Of a stretch of 64,000 bases of DNA, positions 1 through 7,414 are shown piece after piece. Each line of letters starts with the position of its first letter. Position 1 is the stretch's first letter. The notes under the pieces were generated by a model. The model was not told where the DNA came from, searched no databases, and worked only from the letters and a program-made list of their open reading frames with translations. This DNA is from CAYWRZ01 sp964460845 (lineage in GTDB: Bacteria; Bacteroidota; Bacteroidia; Flavobacteriales_D; UBA2798): positions 124,001 to 188,000 of the forward strand of contig CAYWRZ010000005.1 of the NCBI GenBank assembly GCA_964460845.1. The letters are read 5' to 3'. The translations under genes and the position numbers were made by a program.

Positions 1-105
1 CACTATACAAACCTGACTGGTATTCAGGGTGTTTTTGTAGTTTTATTTATATAAGCAGTTGGTGGCAATACTGAGAAAACCCTTCCAAATTTATAAGACT
101 ATTAC

Positions 106-582
106 ATGTATAAATTACTGAAAAAACTTCTTCAATTAAAGGTTGAACGCTTAACAGCACCACCTACTGACACATCTGTTGACCGGTTATTTAGTTGCAT
201 TAAGTCCATTGAAGAAGGCTCAAACAAAATTTCAACCTGGTCTTTAAGCACTATAGGTGGTTCTTTACTGGCAATTTTGAGTAACGAATATTCACATCCA
301 TTGACACCGAAATTGAAACTGATTTACTTACTATTTGTTTTAGGTTGGGGGTTTATTGGCATTTCATTTTATAATGGTAAAAACATCACAAGCCGGTCAA
401 TTGCTTCGGAATTAAATAAAAATGATACGGAATTATTGAAAACAATTTTTACTGACTGCAACACATTTTATTCAAGACAACTGCGTTTTTTTAATTTAGC
501 ACTTTTGATTTTTGGTATTTGGCTATTACTGTTTCTTTTGTGGTGGGTATTTGGTGATTCAATTATTAATATTTGTAAATAA
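106..582 (+). CDS. Small multi-pass membrane protein, unknown function
   Basis: A 158-residue protein I do not recognise. Three hydrophobic stretches are visible: about residues 45-60, 70-88 (rich in Leu, Phe, Gly and Trp) and 126-150 (ending in a Leu/Trp-rich run). The first 35 residues are charged and probably cytoplasmic. The DNA is AT-rich, unlike the housekeeping genes to the right. The next gene starts 11 nt downstream on the same strand, so the two are probably co-transcribed. It sits in an accessory region beside defence-type genes, but nothing in the sequence gives a function. Start: the first ATG, with no competing upstream ATG in frame. Confidence 0.6.
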   Translation: MYKLLKKLLQLKVERLTAPPTDTSVDRLFSCIKSIEEGSNKISTWSLSTIGGSLLAILSNEYSHPLTPKLKLIYLLFVLGWGFIGISFYNGKNITSRSIASELNKNDTELLKTIFTDCNTFYSRQLRFFNLALLIFGIWLLLFLLWWVFGDSIINICK

Positions 583-593
583 AATAACTTATT

Positions 594-968
594 ATGAGTG
601 ACTGCGACTACAACAAAGACTGTTCAAAAGTGCCTATCAGAGGAAAATGTGTATCATTCTGTTTAGAGCGTATATTACGAACTGCAACAATAGAAGAAAA
701 GCAATTAATTCTTGGACTTGATAGAACTTTGTCTTTAGCAATCCATAATGCTTATAATGAACTTAAAGACATAAATTCGTTTGAAGATTTAAGTACACAA
801 TTAACACAAGAACAAGGGCAAACCCTGTTGACTAAGTTTAAGCAAATAAATCAATATCAATTAAATTATTTTAGAAAAAATAGACAAAAAAGAGACTTTA
901 TTATCAATAAAATCAAAAACTTAGGATTAGACTCTGATGAGGAGTCTCTTTTATCAAACAACCATTAG
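594..968 (+). CDS. Hypothetical protein with Cys-rich N-terminus
   Basis: A 124-residue soluble protein of unknown function. Four cysteines lie in the first 23 residues (positions 4, 10, 19 and 23), a spacing that could bind a metal. The rest is predicted helical and rich in Lys, Asn, Gln and Leu, with no membrane segment. It starts 11 nt after the preceding membrane-protein gene and probably shares its mRNA. An attC-like repeat begins 14 nt after the stop, so this gene or pair may have arrived as a mobile unit. Family not recognised. Confidence 0.55.
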   Translation: MSDCDYNKDCSKVPIRGKCVSFCLERILRTATIEEKQLILGLDRTLSLAIHNAYNELKDINSFEDLSTQLTQEQGQTLLTKFKQINQYQLNYFRKNRQKRDFIINKIKNLGLDSDEESLLSNNH

Positions 969-982
969 ACAAAATACTACCA

Positions 983-1013
983 CAACAAGGTATTGCCCAA
1001 AGCGGGGCTGAAC
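983..1013 (+). repeat. attC-like dispersed repeat, copy A
   Basis: The core reads roughly AACAaGGTaTTGCnnnAAGCGGGgcTgAAC. It matches the core at 11691-11722 (minus strand) at most positions: AACA, GG, TTGC, GCGGG and AAC are shared. The copy lies just after a small unknown gene in the accessory region. Sites of this general form are common between accessory genes in Bacteroidota genomes; calling them integron-type recombination sites is inference. No integrase gene is in the window. Confidence 0.35.
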
Positions 1014-1378
1014 AGCTTCGTATCAACAAAAGTGCAGAATTCAACTTCTGTTCTTCTGGAACTCAATGACAGAAAAAGAAATCACCTGGATAGCAGAATG
1101 AAAGAGGCACGAACCGCTAACACGGTTTTTGTACCTGCCCGTAGGCATATAGATTAGACATAATTACCTGAAAAAAAATTATGATTGCCGATAATAATAT
1201 TCAATAATTATTGATAAATTCTACTCCGGTCAGCGATAGCTGATCGGAACCACCCGAACCTACCGAAAGCAGCCAAGCAAAAAAAACCAATCCATTACCC
1301 CCACCAAAAAAGCAAACGAAAAATTACCAGGCACAGCATTACCTTTGTTGTCGTGAATACACAATCCAAAAGATCGCT
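1014..1378. other. Non-coding stretch before the alkylation repair gene
   Basis: Together with 969-1013 this is about 410 nt without a credible gene. It contains repeat copies A and B; the rest is AT-rich with no recognisable RNA or long hairpin. A promoter for the downstream gene should lie in the last 100 nt, but no clear TAnnTTTG box was found. Confidence 0.4.
1118..1152 (+). repeat. attC-like dispersed repeat, copy B
   Basis: A weaker copy of the same element. It begins TAACACGG, continues with a T-rich TTTTG, then GCCCG. The left part (TAACACGG-TTTTG) matches the copy at 11691-11722 well; the right half is diverged. It lies 105 nt after copy A, so the two may bound a short decayed unit. 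Confidence 0.3.
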
Positions 1379-2020
1379 ATGAAACGCTCTTCAAAAGCAG
1401 CCCACATTCTGAATCAACTCAATAGCCAAACCAAGCTGGGTGACTTACGGAAAATTGCGAAGGATATCAAAAAAGACCACGAATTAGCGATAGAATTATG
1501 GTCAAGCGGGAATTTTTTACCCAGGCAACTCGCCATCCTGATTATGGACAACAAGCTTCTTTCGCAGGATTTGATTAATCAGCTTGACAAGGACATGCAG
1601 ACTCACCCGTTGAACGAGCGAAACCAACTCATAGATTGGCTGATGGCTAACCAGCTTGCGAAAGACAAGAAAACCATTACACTGATGGAATCGTGGAAAA
1701 ACAGCCCTTCTCCACTTCAAAGACGAATTTTTTGGTATTACCAGGCTCGTTTGCGTTGGCTGGGAAAAACACCTCCTCCCAACACGGAAGAATTGTTGGC
1801 GGCCATCGAAACACAACTAGAAAGCGAAGAACCCGAAGTACAATGGGCCATGAATTTCACCGCAGGATGGATTGGCGTTTTTGATAAAAAGTATCGGACA
1901 CGCTGTATCGAAGTGGGGCAGAAAACGGGACTTTACAAAGGCAAAATGGTCTCAAAAGGCTGTACTCCCGATTATTTACCGGAGTTCATTGCGATAGAAA
2001 GTCAGAAAAGAAATTTATAA
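1379..2020 (+). CDS. DNA alkylation repair protein (AlkD-like HEAT-repeat family)
   Basis: A 213-residue all-helical protein of the DNA alkylation repair family (PF08713 type, AlkC/AlkD). In characterised members, HEAT-like repeats excise N3- or N7-alkylated purines. Visible signatures are the early SSGNFLPRQLAILIMD segment (around residues 42-58), a central SPLQRRIFWYYQARLRW helix, the VQWAMNFTAGWIGV segment near residue 155, and the C-terminal CTPDYLPEFI close. The length fits this short branch of the family. The stop lies 4 nt before the probable GTG start of the rifampin ADP-ribosyltransferase reading frame, so the two may form a small resistance operon. Start: ATG at 1379, with no alternative nearby. 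Confidence 0.85.
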   Translation: MKRSSKAAHILNQLNSQTKLGDLRKIAKDIKKDHELAIELWSSGNFLPRQLAILIMDNKLLSQDLINQLDKDMQTHPLNERNQLIDWLMANQLAKDKKTITLMESWKNSPSPLQRRIFWYYQARLRWLGKTPPPNTEELLAAIETQLESEEPEVQWAMNFTAGWIGVFDKKYRTRCIEVGQKTGLYKGKMVSKGCTPDYLPEFIAIESQKRNL

Positions 2021-2024
2021 AAGT

Positions 2025-2479
2025 GTGCGCAGGGCCACAGAAAAAAGCAAAGACGAAATAAACAGACAAGGTGCTACACCTTTTGCGCAAACGTATTTTC
2101 ACGGCACAAAAGCCGACTTAAAAATAGGCGACCGGATTGAAGCTGGCTTCCACTCCAACTATGGACAAAAAACACACACAAAATATAGTTTCCTGTCGGC
2201 CACATTAGACGCTGCCATTTGGGGGCTAAACTTGCCTTGTGTGAAGGCCGGGAAAGAATTTATTTGGTAGAGCCTACAGTACCAATTGAAGATGATCCGG
2301 ACCCGACAGACAAAAAGTTTCCCGGCAATCCGACAAAATCGTATCGTTCGACAGCGTCGTTCAGAGTGGTGGGAGAAGTAACTGTGTGGCAAGCATACCC
2401 GGCAGCACAAGTGCAAGCCATGAAAGCACACCTCGAAAAACTTAAAGCACAAGGAATTAACTCCTTAAATGAGGAATAA
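2025..2479 (+). pseudogene. arr: NAD-dependent rifampin ADP-ribosyltransferase, frameshifted
   Basis: Arr enzymes inactivate rifamycins by ADP-ribosylation. The first frame (GTG at 2025 to a stop at 2268-2270) carries FHGTKADL, SNYG and a YSFLSATLDAAIWG segment. The second frame (from about 2219 to 2479) continues with EGRERIYLVEPT, IEDDP, DKKFPGNPT and SYRS, then RVVGEVTVWQ. The family's His/Tyr/Asp residues are all present across the two frames. The break falls in a run of five G at about 2219-2224; one more G would restore a single protein of about 150 residues. The open frame after the break keeps full similarity, so the lesion is recent, a sequencing error, or a slippage site. Start uncertain: no good ATG is in frame. 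Confidence 0.8.
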
Positions 2480-2527
2480 GCCAAATGAGAGTCTTTTTAT
2501 ACTTTCAATTCGGAAAGCCTGATAATC

Positions 2528-2557
2528 AAAACACTTTATAATTACTTGCAGTGTTTT
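2528..2557 (+). terminator. Possible terminator hairpin after arr
   Basis: An 8-bp perfect inverted repeat (AAAACACT at 2528-2535, AGTGTTTT at 2550-2557) with a 14-nt loop, 49 nt after the arr stop. The T tract is only four bases, so termination is plausible rather than sure. Confidence 0.35.
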
Positions 2558-2606
2558 GTCGGAGCGATTTTATTTTTATATATTTTTAGCATAGTTATTC
2601 GATTAT

Positions 2607-2620
2607 CGACTTATAAGTCG
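2607..2620. promoter_or_regulatory. Perfect 14-bp palindrome upstream of the toxin locus
   Basis: CGACTTATAAGTCG is a perfect palindrome 24 nt upstream of the ATG at 2645, in the only intergenic space before the toxin locus. It could be a dimeric repressor site or a small hairpin. No regulator gene is adjacent. Confidence 0.3.
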
Positions 2621-2644
2621 TGCTAATTTTAATGTAGTAAGGCG

Positions 2645-4186
2645 ATGAAACGCCCTTTTATACTGATTTTCGGCGTATTGTGCATAGAGGCTTTCGGTCA
2701 ATATCCTGTAAAGCCGCAACCTGCTACCCCTCAGGCTTCCACGTTTAGCCCTATGGGCGAAAACGGGCATTACCGTTTTACCCTTACACCCGCACGGCCT
2801 GTTCAGCCTTCTACCTCCTATGTTCCGCCGATGGGCATGACAGGAGATGCAATCAAAGAGCAGGTTAATAGAAACGCATCTCATGGCGGAATACCCATAC
2901 TTCATCCTAATGCCACGCAAAAAGAAAGACAACAAGCCTCAGAAGCATACATCCGTCAGCGCATGGCCAATGACCCGATGTATCAGTATCCGAATACAGC
3001 CAACGGTTTTACTCAAACTCATTTATCCCCAAGTCAGCAGCAGATAATAAACCTGTTGAACGAGGTTCATGCTTCGGAATCTCCCCGCCGTAGTTCAGCT
3101 TCCTATTACCAGTCTTCGGAATTTACAGCTCTTACGAAGCCTTATACCGATGCGTTACAGGAACTTAAAATGCAGCTTGCAGGACTTCGCCCGCTTTCGG
3201 TAGCCGATGCCTATTTCGCAGTCGAAAATGCCTTTGGCAATGCCTATTTGTCGAAAAATGAGTACGACCGTACAATAGAGGAATCGGTTGTATTTATCCG
3301 GCGGTGGCTTTCACAGCATGGATATAATCTTCAGGACAACGAAGCCCTGCACATAGGCTTGCAGCGTTTCCTGAGCGATACGCTCACTATCCGGTTGCCC
3401 GCCTCGGCAGACCGACCCGGAGCTTCCACGCTTAAAACGCACTTGCCTTTCTTTTACGATTATGAAGACTATACTGGCACGAAAGATTACCGCAACTATT
3501 TTCTGACCAAATGCCTGGCTACCGGCAGCGGACAATGCAATAGCCTTCCCACCGTGTACAATGCCCTTGCCCAAAAACTGGGAGCCGTATCGTACCTTTC
3601 TTTTGCGCCCCAACATTCCCTTATTAAATACCCCGGCAAAGACGGAAGACTGCACAACTACGAAGCTACTACCAACTGGAAAATAAGCGATAAATGGTAT
3701 AGGGATAATCTTTTTGTCAAGCAGGAAGCCCTGCGTAATCACATGTACCTCGATACGCTCAACTATACGCAGATGGTAGCTAATGCTGTTATCGACCTTG
3801 CCACAGGGTATATCCAAAAGCACGGCGCAGCCGATGGGCGTTTTGTGGACGAGTGCCTGAATCTTGCCGCACCTTATTTCCCCAAACGAAATAACATTTA
3901 CCTGTATTTTGTGCGCAGCCTAAAGCTGGCTTATCTACTGGAGAGAGAACTCCATACAAATGGTATAGAAGATGTTAAAGACATTGAACGTTTTCCGCAT
4001 CTGAAAAGTCTCTATGAAGCCTTGGAAGAAAACGAAAGGCTTATTACCGGAAAGGGGTATCAGGGAATGCCCCCGGAGCTGTATAATCAAATGATGGAAG
4101 AGCACCAGTACAAGAACCGCCAGCAGTCGGCAAAGTCCATCAACGGCAAGCAAAAAAGAAACCTGTTTATTACCCAACCCCGATAA
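2645..4186 (+). CDS. Secreted transglutaminase-like protein (stand-alone paralogue)
   Basis: A 513-residue protein with an N-terminal signal peptide (hydrophobic residues 4-17, then FGQ). A Pro-rich linker (residues 20-65) precedes a transglutaminase-like cysteine domain: Cys298 in GSGQCNSLPTVYN, His324 in APQHSLIKY, and an acidic residue at NYEATTNW (Glu340) where the classical Asp lies. A helical region follows (about 380-490). Residues from about 270 onward align with the N-terminal 360 residues of the next gene, including DECLNLA versus LECADIA, LERE versus LEERL, and MPPELYNQMM versus MPLEMKNLIM. The two genes are therefore tandem paralogues, 9 nt apart. This copy has no RHS or toxin tail. 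Its substrate is unknown; it could process or partner the downstream protein. Confidence 0.7.
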   Translation: MKRPFILIFGVLCIEAFGQYPVKPQPATPQASTFSPMGENGHYRFTLTPARPVQPSTSYVPPMGMTGDAIKEQVNRNASHGGIPILHPNATQKERQQASEAYIRQRMANDPMYQYPNTANGFTQTHLSPSQQQIINLLNEVHASESPRRSSASYYQSSEFTALTKPYTDALQELKMQLAGLRPLSVADAYFAVENAFGNAYLSKNEYDRTIEESVVFIRRWLSQHGYNLQDNEALHIGLQRFLSDTLTIRLPASADRPGASTLKTHLPFFYDYEDYTGTKDYRNYFLTKCLATGSGQCNSLPTVYNALAQKLGAVSYLSFAPQHSLIKYPGKDGRLHNYEATTNWKISDKWYRDNLFVKQEALRNHMYLDTLNYTQMVANAVIDLATGYIQKHGAADGRFVDECLNLAAPYFPKRNNIYLYFVRSLKLAYLLERELHTNGIEDVKDIERFPHLKSLYEALEENERLITGKGYQGMPPELYNQMMEEHQYKNRQQSAKSINGKQKRNLFITQPR

Positions 4187-4195
4187 TACTTCCCT

Positions 4196-6391
4196 ATGAA
4201 AACCGCAGGAATTTTAATGATTATGGTCGTAGTGTGTGGTTTCACTCCGGTAAAGGCATCGCAAGACAGCACCGCAAAGGCAGCCTTTTATACCGCCCAA
4301 CAAGCCCTTGTAGAAATGCTCGAAGGGAATAAGCCATTAAGCTATGAAAAGGCTATTTACCATATCGAAAACGCATGGTACGGAGGCGGTATAAGCGAAG
4401 CGACCTTTACCCGTATGCTTGACTTTCACACAGAAAACGTCCGGCAGCTCATCGCTACCCGTTATGAAAAACAAAATTTCACCACCACCTTGAGAGCTAC
4501 GGCAGCACAGCAACAAGAGCGTTACGAAAAGGCATTAGCTAACTGGGCAATTTACACCTACCTGACCGATACCATCTTGTTTGTAAGCCCCGAAGGGTTA
4601 ATGTTGCACCTGCCTTATACCTACTCCTACCGCGACCCGCTGGCTACTGCCGACTGGACAAATACACAAGTGATAAACTTGTTGTTAAAAGGACAGGGTA
4701 ACTGCTTTGCGATGGTATCGCTGTTCAGGATTCTTTCTGAGCGATTGGGTTCGGATGCGTTTATCTCGACCGTACCGGGGCATATCTATATCCGTCATGC
4801 CGATAAAAACGGTATTGTGCACAATGTAGAACCCTCCACCCGCTCTTTTCCCGGAACCGGAACCTTACAGGTCTTGACATACAGCAGCGATGAGGCGGTA
4901 AGAAGCGGAATTTCTATGCGCAATTTAGATACCCGACAGTCCGTAGCCCTTTGTTTGGTATATTTAGCGAAAGGTTTTGAGTACAAATTCGGAATCCGTA
5001 CCGATGATTTTCTGCTTGAATGTGCCGACATTGCCTTACAGCACGATAGCCTGAACCTGAACGCCCTGCTATTGAAAGCCGGAATACTGGAAGAACGGTT
5101 ATTAGTCAGAGGTTCAAGCGTGGAGGACTTACAGCGGTACACCGACTTTAACGAATACGAAAGCCTGATACGTGAGCTACACCGCCTCCATTACCGTGAA
5201 ATGCCTTTGGAAATGAAGAACCTGATTATGGCCATGCACAAAAAGGAACGGTTTCCCGGCATCGTGGAAGACAAGACACCACAGCCTTCTAAACATTTAG
5301 GAATAACCCAAGACCGCTACGTTACTCTTTCGGGCGGACTGTTTGAGGAGTTTGATTACGATAAGCCCGTAGAGCAATACGGCCGTACCCTGTTCGACAG
5401 CGAAACCAAAAAGATAAGCGGATTTCTGACCGAAACACCCCAGCTTTACAACTACTACCAGTTCGACCCGGTCGTCTTCGCCTGGTCGATTGACCCGCTG
5501 GCAGCGAAGTACCCCTATATGTCGCCGTATGCCGCCTTTGCAGGGAATCCGATTTATTACAGAGACCCCGATGGAGCTGATGTGGAAGGATTTATGGCTT
5601 TACTTAAAGCCTCCATATATGGATCAGCAATTCAAACATTAAGTGATGCAAGCGAAACTTTCAATGCTACTATTAATCACTTTGTGTCCGTAAATGGTGG
5701 AGAGAATCCCAACTCTGCTAAAACCGATGGAAAGTGGAGTAACGTTAACATTAGTTTTGGAACATTTAACGAAACTCCCGGTTCTGACGGAAATGAATTA
5801 TTGGGTCGTAATATTTTTCAAATAAAAATAAACGGGAAGTGGCAAGATATTACGTCCGTAGATGATAATGTTCTTGATGGACTGGAATCCTCAAGCGGTA
5901 ATCTTAGAATTTTAATAGAATTTAATACTGCAACAGGTAGTGATTATTTTAAAAACATAGTGGTCGGTGCACATGAAGTCGGTTTACACCTTATTGCATT
6001 AGGTCAACTGGCAAACGATGTCTTAGCAGGTGCTAAAAGTTTACGAAACGTAAAAGATGAAATATATGCTGGAGGGGACGAAAGTAAACAAATGGCTACA
6101 AAACATCATATAGGTGTTGCAAATGGAAGCCCGGTAGCTACGGTATATAATCAAATTTTAAACGAAGTAGAAAATCATTTAAGAGCAAATCGAAGAACTT
6201 TAAATGCTAAAGGAGAAAGCTATGCAAATATCAAATTATTAGGCAACCAAATGGATAACGACCCCGGTGAGGAGTTTCAAAATTCAAAAGGAAACTATAC
6301 CGCAAGGCAAGGAGTGAGAGTGGCAAGGATGGCTTCTCAAAATCATTATAGAAGTGAAACGGGAAAATTCAAACAAATCCAAGAGAAATAA
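4196..6391 (+). CDS. Predicted secreted polymorphic toxin: transglutaminase-like + RHS core + variable C-terminal domain
   Basis: A 731-residue protein. Residues 1-21 form a signal peptide. A transglutaminase-like domain has Cys170 (GQGNCFAM), His196 (PGHIYIRH) and Glu212 (NVEPST). Residues 428-460 match the RHS-associated core signature (SIDPLAAKYP, SPYAAFAGNP, RDPDGAD), normally found just before the toxin tip of RHS and related polymorphic toxins. No YD repeats are present, so this is an RHS core grafted onto a different body. The tail (461-731) is encoded by visibly more AT-rich DNA. It carries GAHEVGLHL (HExxxH at 593-598) and TKHHIG (637-640), a possible metal site, and ends in YTARQGVRVAR. 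A lipoprotein gene follows after 4 nt. A toxin role is inferred from architecture; the activity is unknown. Confidence 0.7.
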   Translation: MKTAGILMIMVVVCGFTPVKASQDSTAKAAFYTAQQALVEMLEGNKPLSYEKAIYHIENAWYGGGISEATFTRMLDFHTENVRQLIATRYEKQNFTTTLRATAAQQQERYEKALANWAIYTYLTDTILFVSPEGLMLHLPYTYSYRDPLATADWTNTQVINLLLKGQGNCFAMVSLFRILSERLGSDAFISTVPGHIYIRHADKNGIVHNVEPSTRSFPGTGTLQVLTYSSDEAVRSGISMRNLDTRQSVALCLVYLAKGFEYKFGIRTDDFLLECADIALQHDSLNLNALLLKAGILEERLLVRGSSVEDLQRYTDFNEYESLIRELHRLHYREMPLEMKNLIMAMHKKERFPGIVEDKTPQPSKHLGITQDRYVTLSGGLFEEFDYDKPVEQYGRTLFDSETKKISGFLTETPQLYNYYQFDPVVFAWSIDPLAAKYPYMSPYAAFAGNPIYYRDPDGADVEGFMALLKASIYGSAIQTLSDASETFNATINHFVSVNGGENPNSAKTDGKWSNVNISFGTFNETPGSDGNELLGRNIFQIKINGKWQDITSVDDNVLDGLESSSGNLRILIEFNTATGSDYFKNIVVGAHEVGLHLIALGQLANDVLAGAKSLRNVKDEIYAGGDESKQMATKHHIGVANGSPVATVYNQILNEVENHLRANRRTLNAKGESYANIKLLGNQMDNDPGEEFQNSKGNYTARQGVRVARMASQNHYRSETGKFKQIQEK

Positions 6392-6395
6392 AATC

Positions 6396-7178
6396 ATGAT
6401 TAGAATTAAAAGTTTTTATTTTCTCCTTTTAGCAATAACAGCAGTTACTCAAAGCTGCATTAGCTCTGATAAAGTTTATTATGAATACGAATACGCAATA
6501 ACATACACAAAAAAAAACTACATCTCCTATACTGAGGAAAAAATAATTGAGAAAACACACAGCGCCTTTATGGGTAAAGACACTCTGTTTTTCCTTCACG
6601 CACAAGACACAGCAAACTTTCTGATACAAGGAACTTTAGACACAATTACCCAAGAGGTAGTACAATGGGATACCCTTTTTGATATAATACCTGAAAAAGC
6701 AAACGGCCCTTACTTACTTAACAGAGAAAAAGGAATCATCGAATATTCTGACAGAAACCATCAAAAAAGAACGTTAAAGTGGTTCGATTACAAAGATACC
6801 GTAGATTATTATTCTATCGAAACATGTAATCTTCTGAAAGAGAATTCTCTATGCCGGGTTTTTTATAGTGGAAAAGAAGGGATTTGTATCGTAAATAACA
6901 AAGAATACAAATGTGATATATTCATTGCATTTTGCCCACAAAGAGGGCTACACGGAAAAAACACCTTTTCATTTATCTTTTTGGACAAAAAAACAAAAAT
7001 GATTTTAAGAAAAGATTTTTATGTAATGGAGGACTTATCGCTGAGATTTCACAATATGAATGAGGGAATATTTGTTCCGGACATTTCCAATTATACAGGC
7101 TCAACTTATGTAACGAACATTAAGAAAAGTGCCTTAACACCCTCAAAAGTAAAATACTGGGATGAATGCTATCCTTAG
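6396..7178 (+). CDS. Lipoprotein, probable immunity protein to the toxin at 4196-6391
   Basis: A 260-residue protein starting at the ATG at 6396, 4 nt after the toxin stop; a longer reading frame exists but would overlap the toxin gene. Residues 1-20 form a lipoprotein signal peptide (LLLAITAVTQSC, lipidated Cys at about 20). The mature part is Tyr- and Lys-rich and beta-prone, with a YYEYEYAITYT segment right after the Cys. It shares the same plan with the lipoprotein at 7415-8239: YYEYxY start, CDIFIAFCPQRGLH versus CDIYIGYFPQKGMH, and a C-terminal LTPSKVKYW versus LTPAKVSNW. Position directly behind a toxin tail and duplication together with that tail suggest immunity at the cell envelope. 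Function is inference; the family is not recognised. Confidence 0.6.
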   Translation: MIRIKSFYFLLLAITAVTQSCISSDKVYYEYEYAITYTKKNYISYTEEKIIEKTHSAFMGKDTLFFLHAQDTANFLIQGTLDTITQEVVQWDTLFDIIPEKANGPYLLNREKGIIEYSDRNHQKRTLKWFDYKDTVDYYSIETCNLLKENSLCRVFYSGKEGICIVNNKEYKCDIFIAFCPQRGLHGKNTFSFIFLDKKTKMILRKDFYVMEDLSLRFHNMNEGIFVPDISNYTGSTYVTNIKKSALTPSKVKYWDECYP

Positions 7179-7398
7179 ATGCAGGGGTACTCTCACACGT
7201 TTTCACAACACAAACCATGATTTCGGCGCTCATGGCACATTAAAACATTTTCCTGACCAAACCGGAAATACACGGATGGAAAAAGCAAAATCTAAAGGTC
7301 TGCATACTGCAAGACAGGGACTAAGAGGAGCAAGAATCGCAGAACAAGTTGCTCATAAATTGAAAACCGGGAGTTTTACACCAGTAGATGCAAAATAA
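7162..7398 (+). pseudogene. Orphan C-terminal fragment of the toxin
   Basis: An open frame of up to 78 codons that overlaps the end of the preceding lipoprotein gene by 17 nt. Its last 34 residues align with the last 34 of the toxin at 4196-6391: TARQG is identical, then LRGARIAEQ versus VRVARMASQ, and KTGSF versus ETGKF; by eye 16 of 34 match. The N-terminal part (FGAHGTLKHFPDQTG) has no counterpart at the toxin's end. No start signal is convincing. It reads as the tail of a former or alternative toxin C-terminus, kept with its own downstream lipoprotein, as in the orphan toxin-immunity modules of RHS and CDI loci. It may not be translated alone. Confidence 0.55.
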
Positions 7399-7414
7399 TT
7401 GATTAGATTTTAAC

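Noticed and set aside
2645..6391. The transglutaminase-like pair as T9SS cargo
   Set aside because: Neither protein has a C-terminal sorting domain; the first ends in a basic tail and the second in the variable domain.
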